A DNA stretch of 64,000 nucleotides from Chryseobacterium sp. BLS98 (GTDB lineage: Bacteria; Bacteroidota; Bacteroidia; Flavobacteriales; Weeksellaceae). Below the pieces are notes generated by a model. That model made no database searches, was not told the DNA's origin, and saw only the letters and a program-made list of their open reading frames with translations. Location: NCBI RefSeq assembly GCF_001045445.1, contig NZ_LFNF01000001.1, forward strand, positions 992,001-1,056,000, in the 5' to 3' direction. A program made the position numbers and the translations under genes. Shown here piece by piece: positions 52,598-59,655 of this stretch. Every line of letters starts with the position of its first letter. Positions within the stretch are counted from its first letter, which is position 1.

Positions 52598-52912
52598 TCA
52601 GTTGCATCCCGAGCAGTATGATCTGTCTACATATTGTTTGCTGTTTCCTGAATAGTAATAGCAGCCTCCACGGGAGCCGACATACAGCTTATTACCGTTG
52701 TAGGTACATCCTTTGTCTGATGAATAGTAATTTGATCTTCTAGAACTATAGCTGCTGCTAGTCTTGCTTTTGCTCCTTTTTGTCTTCGTTTTTTTCTTTT
52801 GTTTTTTAGAAGATAATTCTGTTTTGGAAGCAGCACCGCTTGTTGTTGCTGTGAAGCTTGCTGGAAGCATTAAACCTGCGGCTAAAAGAGTAGTGAATAG
52901 TGTTTTTTTCAT
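52598..52912 (-). CDS. small secreted basic protein with PBCV basic-adaptor-like domain
   Basis: 104 residues from ATG 52912, with a signal peptide (about 1-28). Residues 38-60 are a Lys/Ser-rich basic tract (KKQKKKTKTKRSKSKTSSS). The C-terminus, LYVGSRGGCYYYSGNSKQYV followed by DRSYC, resembles the PBCV-specific basic adaptor domain: Gly-Gly-Cys, aromatics, then YVDRSYC. Five cysteines are present, so disulfides are likely after export. It is the last gene of a three-gene operon with DUF6232 and DUF3892 proteins. Confidence 0.8.
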   Translation of the reverse strand: MKKTLFTTLLAAGLMLPASFTATTSGAASKTELSSKKQKKKTKTKRSKSKTSSSYSSRRSNYYSSDKGCTYNGNKLYVGSRGGCYYYSGNSKQYVDRSYCSGCN

Positions 52913-52925
52913 AGTTGTAATTTTT

Positions 52926-53300
52926 TTATCCTCTATGGATAATTGCATCATTTAAAGCGTTAACAATTTTTTGAATATAATCTTTGTTTTTTGAGACGAT
53001 ACTGTTGGCCTCTCCCGCATTTGTACTTATTCTCACTGCATATTCATTTTTAATCGAAATTAACCACCATATTCCTAGTGCAATTATTATAAATCCTACC
53101 CAGAAAATATCTTTGGAAAAAAGAAAGAGTAATCCGAAAATAATCATCAATACTGCTTTGGTTTTGCTTTTAATAATTTCAAAAACATGAACTGAAGAAA
53201 TATTTCTCATTGCGTATGTTTTTGATTGGGTTACAAAACGGGATTGTGTTACAGTTACAAAACCATCCTGATAAAATTTAGTTTCATTTTGATTCTCCAT
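52926..53300 (-). CDS. DUF6232-like membrane protein
   Basis: 124 residues. An N-terminal beta region (YQDGFVTVTQSRFVTQSKTY with YAMRNISSV) followed by two transmembrane helices (about 47-82) and a C-terminal helical domain. This is the layout of the DUF6232 family, a small membrane protein of unknown function whose N-terminal domain is like the pleckstrin-like bPH fold. It lies between the DUF3892 gene and the basic secreted protein, with 12- and 13-base gaps. Confidence 0.75.
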   Translation of the reverse strand: MENQNETKFYQDGFVTVTQSRFVTQSKTYAMRNISSVHVFEIIKSKTKAVLMIIFGLLFLFSKDIFWVGFIIIALGIWWLISIKNEYAVRISTNAGEANSIVSKNKDYIQKIVNALNDAIIHRG

Positions 53301-53312
53301 AGTTAGTAGTTT

Positions 53313-53618
53313 TTAAAATTTTAACCAATCATAATCAATCAGATGTGATAAATTGTCAATAGTTTTATTGTTATGCTTTGTTCTTAAAAATTTTCCTTCT
53401 ACGACTTCTACTTCTTCTCCATTCTTCCAAAAGGAATTTTGATAATCCCAGATCCAAGTTATAGCACTGTTTCCGGCTAATTTTAGACGTCTTACTGCTT
53501 CTGATTTTTCTACTTTTTCTGCTCTTGAAGTTGTTGTTTCTTTAACTTCGTGAAAAGCATAATGGGTAATTATGTTTTTCGAATCCTTCCAAACACCTGA
53601 AATTTTAAATTTTGCCAT
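53313..53618 (-). CDS. DUF3892-like small protein
   Basis: 101 residues from ATG 53618. The beta-rich N-terminus ISGVWKDSKNIITHYAFHEV and the C-terminus WKNGEEVEVVEGKFLRTKHN resemble DUF3892 proteins, which are small, cytoplasmic and of unknown function. It is the first gene of the operon; a promoter (53645-53652) and a palindrome (53674-53689) lie just upstream. Confidence 0.75.
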   Translation of the reverse strand: MAKFKISGVWKDSKNIITHYAFHEVKETTTSRAEKVEKSEAVRRLKLAGNSAITWIWDYQNSFWKNGEEVEVVEGKFLRTKHNNKTIDNLSHLIDYDWLKF

Positions 53619-53644
53619 TTTTTTATATTTTTTGTTTAACATTT

Positions 53645-53652
53645 CAAAAGTA
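53645..53652 (-). promoter_or_regulatory. -7 box of the DUF3892 operon
   Basis: Minus-strand TACTTTTG; the last G (53645) is 26 bases from the ATG. Confidence 0.6.
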
Positions 53653-53673
53653 TGAAGCCTAAATGCCTATTCC

Positions 53674-53689
53674 TTACGGGATTCCGTAA
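53674..53689. promoter_or_regulatory. palindrome, candidate response-regulator operator 1
   Basis: TTACGG-GATT-CCGTAA. Its centre is 36.5 bases above the last G of the DUF3892 -7 box, covering the -33 to -50 area. A near-identical site lies at 56653-56668. Confidence 0.6.
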
Positions 53690-53690
53690 A

Positions 53691-53719
53691 ACAAAAAACC
53701 TTTCGAAAAGTTGAAAGGT
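53691..53719 (-). terminator. terminator after the response regulator gene
   Basis: ACCTTTC (53698-53704) pairs with GAAAGGT (53713-53719); on the minus strand a U-run follows (plus-strand A at 53693-53698). Confidence 0.75.
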
Positions 53720-53743
53720 CCATATATTCCGATAAAAACAGGT

Positions 53744-54409
53744 TTAAATAATTCCCAGGTCTTTGCAGAAAGCCACCAACTGTTCGTTGCTTGCTACATT
53801 GAGGTTTTCTTTTAAGCTGTTCAGTCTTTTTTCTACGCTGCTCAGGCTGTTGGGCTTAATGTTATTATTCTGCAGGTAAGTAGGAATGTTTTTTTGCAAC
53901 ACTCCCTGGGAGAGAAGAGAAACCAGAGTGATATCATACGATGTAAATTCGTAATTGTTCAATTTTTTTACTTCCTGCTTCAGGTCAAGAGACAGATAGT
54001 TTTCATTGATATAAACAGAAGCAATGGCTTTTTTCAGCTCTTTGGAATCATTTCTGGCTTTTCGGACAAAACCATTGATCTGATATTCATTAAAAAGAGA
54101 ATCTATAATTCCTGATTTATGTTCTCCTGAAAAAACAATCACTTTCAGATCGGGGACCAGCTCCCGTATTTTGAGGATTAGCTCCTTTCCGTCATTGATA
54201 TCCTGTTTATGATGATCTTCCTCAAAAGAGAGATCTGTAATGAGTAAATCATAACGGTTATTTTCCCGGATGGATTTTTTTACTTTGGCTAATGCATCAT
54301 CACAGTAATATGCATAATCGGCATTGGATATGTTAAGGTCTTCAAGGGTTTTCTGAACAGAAATACTGCTGCTTTCGTGGTCTTCGGCTATTAAAATTTT
54401 TTTAAACAT
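53744..54409 (-). CDS. LuxR/NarL-like response regulator
   Basis: 221 residues. The receiver domain (1-130) has IAEDHESSS and the phosphorylated Asp59 in LLITDLSFEED, with the signalling Ser in VIVFSGEH and Lys near GFVRK. The C-terminal helix-turn-helix (about 150-221: ITLVSLLSQGVLQKNIPTYL, SSVEKRLNSLKENLNVASNE) is a divergent LuxR type in which the usual E(L)xVLxLxAxGxxNKEIA consensus is only partly kept. It is 13 bases after the kinase gene, as a pair. Confidence 0.85.
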   Translation of the reverse strand: MFKKILIAEDHESSSISVQKTLEDLNISNADYAYYCDDALAKVKKSIRENNRYDLLITDLSFEEDHHKQDINDGKELILKIRELVPDLKVIVFSGEHKSGIIDSLFNEYQINGFVRKARNDSKELKKAIASVYINENYLSLDLKQEVKKLNNYEFTSYDITLVSLLSQGVLQKNIPTYLQNNNIKPNSLSSVEKRLNSLKENLNVASNEQLVAFCKDLGII

Positions 54410-54422
54410 TCTTTTGAGGCTT

Positions 54423-56060
54423 TTAAGAAACAGGAAATGAAATGTTGACCTTCAATCCTTTTTCAGATTTATTGTCAAAAATAATTTCTCCGTGGATACC
54501 ATCAATACGGGTTCCCGTATTTGTCAATCCGTTTTTATAAAGCATATCACCCGGAATTCCGATTCCATCATCTGTATACTGGATTTTGACTAAATTATTA
54601 ATTCTTTCAAATTTAAAAACGACGCGGGAAGCCCGGCTATGCTTTTTCATATTAACAAGCAACTCACGGATAACCTGGTAGATGTCTTCAAAGGTGGATG
54701 TAGAAAAGCCTGTCCAAATATTGGATTCATTTCCTACCGTATAGGTCTCTGTTTTTTCGTTTTTAAAAGAAGCAATAAGGGAAGAGATTTTCTCTTTCCA
54801 GTCCTTTAAATCATTTTCAGGATCGGTCTTTTCGTAAGAGATGTCCCTGGATTTCTCATATACAAATTCCAGCTCATCCAAAGCTTTTTCTTTATCAAAA
54901 TTTTCCTGATTTTCTATTTTGGTCATGACCTGATAGATGCCGTTGGCAACAACGTCATGGACTTTTTTAGAGAGTTTAAGCTGTGTATTTTTTATCTCAA
55001 GCTCTTTTTCCTGCTGAAGCCTTTTCTTTCTTCTTTTGTTCCAGAAAAAACCGCCGATTAACAATATAGATAAGGTACCTAAACCAATATTTCGTTGTAA
55101 TAATTGAATTTCTTTTTCTGCATTTTGTGCCTTTATTTTTTCAACATCAAAACGGATAATTGCAAATTGATTTTTTGCTTTACTTCTTGCGGTTTGTATA
55201 CTATCATTAATGAAATTAAATCTTTTAAAGTTCTTTAAATAATTTTCAGGATCTAGATTAATTATCCTTTTTAATGCCTGAACCTGATCATCAGGACTTT
55301 TAATTTTTTCTGCAGTAGATAATAGCTGATTTGCAAAAAACAATGACTTTTTTTGATCTTTGTCTGTGAAATAATCTGATATAGTTGCAAAACTGGAGTT
55401 TTGCTCAACAGTTTCTTTTAATCTGGATCTTATTTCTAATGCTTTATATAATTCAGGTAAAGGATTATAATTTTTATCTTCTAGAAATTTAGCTTTTGCT
55501 AAATTGTTTAAGGCTCTTGAATAATTAGTACTGTCTTTTGCCAAGAGAGCATTATTTAAATATTTTTGCGCAAGTTTCGTTTTCCCCTGAAGTATTAATA
55601 CGTCACCTATATTATTGTAATAAATGAATTTATTCTCGCCAGGGTTAGCATATTTTAATGCTTGAATATAAAATTTTGCTGATTCATCATAATTTTGCAG
55701 AAATGAAGACGAAATAGCCATATTGTTATAGCTGGAAGCAAGAGTGCTTCTTACGATACTATCTCTTTCATTTTTTAACAGGTTATTGGCTTCTAGAGAT
55801 GTTTCAATACTACCATAAAAATCACCTTTTTTAGACTGTAGTATTGCCATATTAACCAGAGATTTTGCTGCTCCTGTTGAGTCGTGATCTTTTAAATAGT
55901 CACTTTTTGCCAGATTATAATAATAAAATGCGGAGTCTGTAATATTTGAGTTTCTAAACTTTCTTGCTTCTTTATAAAATGCATTATCAAGGGCTAAATT
56001 TTTTTTCTTACACGAAAATAATAAGAGAAATATCAGTAAAAAGAAAAATATTTTTTGCAT
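54423..56060 (-). CDS. TPR-containing lipoprotein-like sensor histidine kinase
   Basis: 545 residues from ATG 56060. The N-terminus is a lipoprotein-type signal (LLLFSCKKK). A TPR sensor region follows (about 30-270, e.g. NYDESAKFYIQALKY, AQKYLNNALLAKD), then one transmembrane helix (about 325-345). The kinase core is HisKA_3-like with His368 in KVHDVVANGIYQ, and the ATPase domain has ELLVNMKKHSRAS (N box) and YTDDGIGIPGD (G1). TPR kinases of this kind occur in Bacteroidetes; here paired with the LuxR-like regulator just downstream. Confidence 0.88.
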   Translation of the reverse strand: MQKIFFFLLIFLLLFSCKKKNLALDNAFYKEARKFRNSNITDSAFYYYNLAKSDYLKDHDSTGAAKSLVNMAILQSKKGDFYGSIETSLEANNLLKNERDSIVRSTLASSYNNMAISSSFLQNYDESAKFYIQALKYANPGENKFIYYNNIGDVLILQGKTKLAQKYLNNALLAKDSTNYSRALNNLAKAKFLEDKNYNPLPELYKALEIRSRLKETVEQNSSFATISDYFTDKDQKKSLFFANQLLSTAEKIKSPDDQVQALKRIINLDPENYLKNFKRFNFINDSIQTARSKAKNQFAIIRFDVEKIKAQNAEKEIQLLQRNIGLGTLSILLIGGFFWNKRRKKRLQQEKELEIKNTQLKLSKKVHDVVANGIYQVMTKIENQENFDKEKALDELEFVYEKSRDISYEKTDPENDLKDWKEKISSLIASFKNEKTETYTVGNESNIWTGFSTSTFEDIYQVIRELLVNMKKHSRASRVVFKFERINNLVKIQYTDDGIGIPGDMLYKNGLTNTGTRIDGIHGEIIFDNKSEKGLKVNISFPVS

Positions 56061-56087
56061 GGAATTGGTTTTTATCCTGCAAAGTAG

Positions 56088-56124
56088 TAAAAAGAGAGCA
56101 GATTTATACAATCTGCTCTCTTTT
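56088..56124 (-). terminator. terminator between the small peptide gene and the kinase
   Basis: A perfect 15-bp stem (56090-56104 with 56110-56124) with loop TATAC and flanking A-run. It should separate the peptide transcript from the kinase, with partial read-through. Confidence 0.88.
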
Positions 56125-56128
56125 GGTA

Positions 56129-56338
56129 TTATGGTTGAGTGAAAGGTGGAGGTGTTTGACCTGTATTCCCACTAATTGGCCCTCCATTCCCATTTCCGCC
56201 TCCATCTCCCGGATCCAGACCTTCTCCCGGATCTGCCAGCTGAACTGTCGTTTGGATTTGATTACTATTACAAGATGTTGTATTGGCGTTGTTATTTGAA
56301 AATGCTAATCCCAGTAGCATCAATATTAATTCTAACAT
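56129..56338 (-). CDS. small Gly/Pro-rich peptide with hydrophobic N-terminus
   Basis: 69 residues. The first 17 residues (MLELILMLLGLAFSNNN) look like a membrane or export segment; the rest is low-complexity, Gly/Asn/Pro-rich (GEGLDPGDGGGNGNGGPI), ending in TPPPFTQP. No family was recognised. It lies directly upstream of the kinase gene on the same strand but is cut off from it by a strong terminator, so it is expressed as its own short mRNA. A signal peptide for the TPR kinase is an attractive but untested idea. Confidence 0.6.
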   Translation of the reverse strand: MLELILMLLGLAFSNNNANTTSCNSNQIQTTVQLADPGEGLDPGDGGGNGNGGPISGNTGQTPPPFTQP

Positions 56339-56414
56339 TGGTTTAAAAATTTAAAATTTGGCACTGGTGTTCTTCCCCACGAAACAGATCGTAAGCAGTG
56401 TTACACGATTAAAA

Positions 56415-56438
56415 AAATTTGAAGCGCTTCTTAAATTT
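56415..56438. promoter_or_regulatory. 24-bp palindrome
   Basis: GAAGCGCTTC in the centre, flanked by AAATTT on both sides (with two extra bases on the right). A possible operator for the small peptide gene. Confidence 0.45.
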
Positions 56439-56456
56439 TTGGGAAGTAAACCGTCA

Positions 56457-56506
56457 AAAACGGAGGAGAAACATCTGCTTCCCAACCCGGAGTTTTCCTC
56501 CGTTTT
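56457..56506. repeat. long-loop inverted repeat
   Basis: AAAACGGAGGA (56457-56467) pairs with TCCTCCGTTTT (56496-56506) around 28 bases. A/T-rich ends could act as a bidirectional terminator. Confidence 0.5.
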
Positions 56507-56652
56507 ATCTGGTAATTTTGAAATCAGTTTCGTACTTTTGTTTTCTAATGTTTTGTTTGTCACTGATTTCTGGAACAAATATCCAACAAATGATGAGGCA
56601 GGTGTTAGACAAAACATGGACATCGATAGACAGGAAATGGACAGGAATTTCA

Positions 56653-56668
56653 TTATGGGAATCCGTAA
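56653..56668. promoter_or_regulatory. palindrome, candidate response-regulator operator 2
   Basis: TTATGG-GAAT-CCGTAA. Its centre is 36.5 bases above the last G of the -7-like box (TATTTTG, 56691-56697), the same distance as at operator 1. Confidence 0.6.
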
Positions 56669-56719
56669 TGCGACATGGTCGAAAATCACCTATTTTGTAA
56701 TTGTCTTTAAAAACTAATT

Positions 56720-57571
56720 ATGTCCAAGAAAAAACTACTAATTCGTGAGGTATTTGAAAAAATTAGAAAGAGATCTCCCAAAGACACCAAAAGTGGTTGG
56801 GCGGAAGATCTTTCGGATGATCTTGAGAAAGAATTAAGATTTACAATATCAGCAAAAACTCTTTCTAGATATTATGACTCATTTGTCGCTGAAACAAAAG
56901 AAGAAACAGGTATAGAAACTTTAATTCTTAATAAGTTAAGCCAATATTTAGAATATAAAGATTTTGAACATTTTTCTAAAACATTTATAAAGCAAAATGA
57001 TGAAGCGAAGTCTACTACAGTTAAGATAAGTGTTGATGATGGACAAGAAAGCCTGTCGAAGAAAATATCTGATATTTTTATTACAGTTACTAATACATTG
57101 GAAAGTAATCCGACTTTCAACATGCCGGAGTTTGTAAAACAGAATGGAATGGGAATCGTAGGAATAATTCTGATTGCAGGCGTTTTTTTTGCAAATAGAA
57201 CTCAAGACGATAAAAAGCAAAAACCGTTTATTCCGGCTTTTGGTCAGCTTTTAGGAGCAGAACCTGAACCTCTCAAAGAAAAGAACTGTATGTATTGGGA
57301 TAAGAGTGAGTATAGACTTGCTGATTGTGAGGATAAAAATCCTCGTCATGATTTAAAGCCGTTGGATTCCGTACAGCTTAAACATTTCAAAAGAATTAAT
57401 AGGAAAGATACACTGACGGTTGATAATGCCTTAGGCGTGACCTGGTATTCGAAGTTTTATGGAAATGTGGAATTTTTTACAATGGATGGAGAGGATCCGG
57501 AAAATGGGCGAGAACTGCGGGCATCGACGGCTTACATTATTGAGAAATATGCAGGGAATAATATAAAATAA
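56720..57571 (+). CDS. membrane protein with N-terminal helical domain, unknown function
   Basis: 283 residues. The N-terminal part (about 1-90: EKELRFTISAKTLSRYYDSF, IETLILNKLSQYLEYKDF) looks like a helical domain seen at the start of several Bacteroidetes membrane proteins, reminiscent of a DNA-binding-like or adaptor helix bundle. A transmembrane helix lies at about 143-158, and the C-terminal 120 residues, with two Cys, are outside. No catalytic motif was seen. It is divergent from the small peptide gene, and a candidate operator matches that of the DUF3892 operon, so it may belong to the same response. Confidence 0.7.
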   Translation: MSKKKLLIREVFEKIRKRSPKDTKSGWAEDLSDDLEKELRFTISAKTLSRYYDSFVAETKEETGIETLILNKLSQYLEYKDFEHFSKTFIKQNDEAKSTTVKISVDDGQESLSKKISDIFITVTNTLESNPTFNMPEFVKQNGMGIVGIILIAGVFFANRTQDDKKQKPFIPAFGQLLGAEPEPLKEKNCMYWDKSEYRLADCEDKNPRHDLKPLDSVQLKHFKRINRKDTLTVDNALGVTWYSKFYGNVEFFTMDGEDPENGRELRASTAYIIEKYAGNNIK

Positions 57572-57611
57572 GAAGCGAGGCTGATCATTTGATCGGCCTC
57601 GCTTCTTGTTT
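57570..57611 (+). terminator. terminator after the membrane protein gene
   Basis: A long stem (57570-57587 with 57590-57607) with a very short loop and a single mismatch is followed by GTTTT. Confidence 0.85.
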
Positions 57612-57634
57612 TGCGGCCAAATAGTTTAAGCTAA

Positions 57635-58186
57635 TCAAGCCTCATTCAGCATTCCCAACTCCCCAAAATGTTTTTTAAACTTCTGGATCTTAGGTCCTAC
57701 TACCGCGCTGCAGTAGGGTTGTGTCGGGTTTTCGTTATAATAGCCCTGGTGATATTGTTCTGCAGGCCAGAACTTCTCGAACTGGGTAATTTCTGTTACG
57801 TATGTTCCCTGCCATTTTCCGGATGTTTCGGATTTTTTAAGGGCTTCTTCCGCTTTGGCCTTTTCCGCTTCATCTTTATAATAAATAACGGAACGGTATT
57901 GTGTTCCGATGTCATTGCCCTGTCTGTTCAATTGGGTAGGATCATGGAGGAAGAAAAATACATCCATTAGCTGTGCGTAAGAAATGATTTTTGGGTCAAA
58001 AGTGATCTGTACGACTTCCGCATGTCCTGTTTCTCCTGTGCATACCTCTTCATACGTAGGATTATCCTTGTGCCCCCCTGAATAGCCTGAAATGGCAGAA
58101 TGAACACCCTTCAGCATATTGAAGCAGCTTTCCACACACCAGAAGCATCCGCCCCCGAACGTGACCTGCTCTAAATTATTATCCAT
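57635..58186 (-). CDS. msrA: peptide methionine sulfoxide reductase MsrA
   Basis: 183 residues. The active Cys is in GGGCFWCVES (Cys14, with Cys17 as a possible resolving residue), and YSGGHKDNPTYEEVCTGETG and GHAEVVQITFDP are family signatures. It repairs oxidised methionine (S-sulfoxide) in proteins. No signal peptide, so cytoplasmic. Monocistronic. Confidence 0.95.
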   Translation of the reverse strand: MDNNLEQVTFGGGCFWCVESCFNMLKGVHSAISGYSGGHKDNPTYEEVCTGETGHAEVVQITFDPKIISYAQLMDVFFFLHDPTQLNRQGNDIGTQYRSVIYYKDEAEKAKAEEALKKSETSGKWQGTYVTEITQFEKFWPAEQYHQGYYNENPTQPYCSAVVGPKIQKFKKHFGELGMLNEA

Positions 58187-58603
58187 TATTCTTTAATTAT
58201 TTTATTTAGCGGTTTTTCTCTTGAAATTGTATAAAATTGGATGAAAAACCAATCAAAAATATGAAAAACTTTTTCATTTTGTAAGGGAAATCTAATGATT
58301 TAAAGCATAATTGATATTACCTTTTTTTATTGCTGAGGATGTAACAATGGAATTATAAATGGAATGGAAGGTATTTTTTATTCCCACAGATCCCACTGAT
58401 GTACACGGATCACTCTTTAAGAAATAAAGCTTTTATTTAAAACAAATCAGGTAAGAACATTTCTCTAATAGAATTTAAAAATTATACACAAGACTCTGTG
58501 AAATCTGGGGAATCTGGGGGAAATTAATTCACATAAACATCAGAAACTGTTCAAAACAAAAAAGCATCCCAAAGGATGCTTCTGTTATTTAAAATATTTT
58601 CAG
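58187..58603. other. intergenic region with diverged repeat-like sequence and terminator
   Basis: 417 bases. CCCACAGATCCCAC (58384-58397) and the later GTGAAATCTGGGG form loosely mirrored, repeat-like sequence of the kind found between genes in this group. A minus-strand terminator lies at 58550-58581. No gene was seen. Confidence 0.5.
58550..58581 (-). terminator. terminator after the ROK kinase gene
   Basis: AAGCATCC (58562-58569) pairs with GGATGCTT (58574-58581), loop CAAA; a U-run follows on the minus strand. Confidence 0.85.
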
Positions 58604-59572
58604 TTATTTTTCCCAAACTAAGGCACTTGCTCCAAGAATGGCAGCATCCGCTTCGTCCAGCTCACTGAAAACCAGTTTTACTTTATTTCTGAAAATAGGG
58701 AGAAGGTTTCTCTCCATATGCAGTTTGGCAGGCTTCAGAATAAAATCACCGGCTTTGATTACACCGCCAAATAAAAGAATGGCTTCAGGGGAAGAAAACA
58801 TAACGAAATTCGCCAGGGCTTCACCCAGTTTCTGACCGGTATATCTGAACACCTCAATAGAGATCGGATCCCCTTTCAGTGCACATTCATGGACTGTTTT
58901 TGAGTTGATGGATTCTTCCGGATATTGATTTAATAACGATTCAGGGAATTCAGCCCTCATCTTCTTCGCGGTAATTGCTATTCCTGTTGCGGAAGCATAG
59001 GCTTCAAGGCTTCCCTCGGATCCTGTGCTCCAGTGCTTTCTTCCGCCCGGCTTTACAATGGTATGGCCCAGCTCTCCGGCAAAACCATCATGCCCGTAAA
59101 TAAGGCTTCCGTTAGAAATAATTCCGCTGCCAACACCTGTTCCAAGGGTAATCATGATAAAATCTTTCATTCCGCGTGCCGCTCCGAAAAGCATTTCCCC
59201 CAGGGCTGCAGCATTGGCATCATTGGTAATGGTACAAGGCAGGTTGAATTTGGCTTTCATCAGCTGGCTGAAAGGGACCAGTCCTTTCCATGGTAAATTC
59301 GGAGCCTGTTCTATGGTTCCTTTATAATAGTTGGCATTGGGAGCGCCTACACCGATTCCGTCAAAGTTTTTTTCGGCACCATATTTTTCGATCAGGGGCT
59401 GAACCTTTTCGTACAGGGCGTCGATAAAGTCTTCCACTTTCTCGTACTCATCGGTCTTCAGGCTTCCTTTTTCCAGAACTTCACCGCGGTGGTTTACCAC
59501 TCCGAACTTTGTATTTGTTCCGCCGATATCAATTCCGAGAGCAACTTGTTTTGATAAATCTATTAATGACAT
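58604..59572 (-). CDS. ROK family sugar kinase (glucokinase-like)
   Basis: 322 residues. The ATP/phosphate motif is LGIDIGGTNTKFGVV, the sugar loop and catalytic Asp are in TITNDANAAALGE, and GAGELGHTIV-like DGFAGELGHTIVKPGG holds the sugar-binding Glu-His. The zinc motif CxCGxxGCxE usual for ROK proteins is replaced by RKHWSTGSEGSLEAY, with no cysteines, so this one likely works without zinc. It probably phosphorylates glucose or a related hexose (or an N-acyl sugar). Confidence 0.88.
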   Translation of the reverse strand: MSLIDLSKQVALGIDIGGTNTKFGVVNHRGEVLEKGSLKTDEYEKVEDFIDALYEKVQPLIEKYGAEKNFDGIGVGAPNANYYKGTIEQAPNLPWKGLVPFSQLMKAKFNLPCTITNDANAAALGEMLFGAARGMKDFIMITLGTGVGSGIISNGSLIYGHDGFAGELGHTIVKPGGRKHWSTGSEGSLEAYASATGIAITAKKMRAEFPESLLNQYPEESINSKTVHECALKGDPISIEVFRYTGQKLGEALANFVMFSSPEAILLFGGVIKAGDFILKPAKLHMERNLLPIFRNKVKLVFSELDEADAAILGASALVWEK

Positions 59573-59655
59573 TCTTATTGTAAATTCTAAAGGGTTAAAA
59601 ATATAAAAAAGATTGTATTAATAGATTATTAACAAAACTTTTATTTAAAAAAGTT

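Larger units (their letters stand above)
56339..56719. other. structured intergenic region
   Basis: 381 bases between divergent genes. It holds a 24-bp palindrome (56415-56438), a long-loop hairpin (56457-56506), the second candidate operator (56653-56668) and a -7-like box (56691-56697). Open frames of 90-119 codons cross it on both strands, but none shows a protein-like composition. Confidence 0.5.

Noticed and set aside
56358..56717. Plus-strand open frame of 119 codons in the 56339-56719 gap
   Set aside because: It runs through two hairpins and the candidate operator and stops just before the next gene. The composition is not protein-like and there is no promoter.
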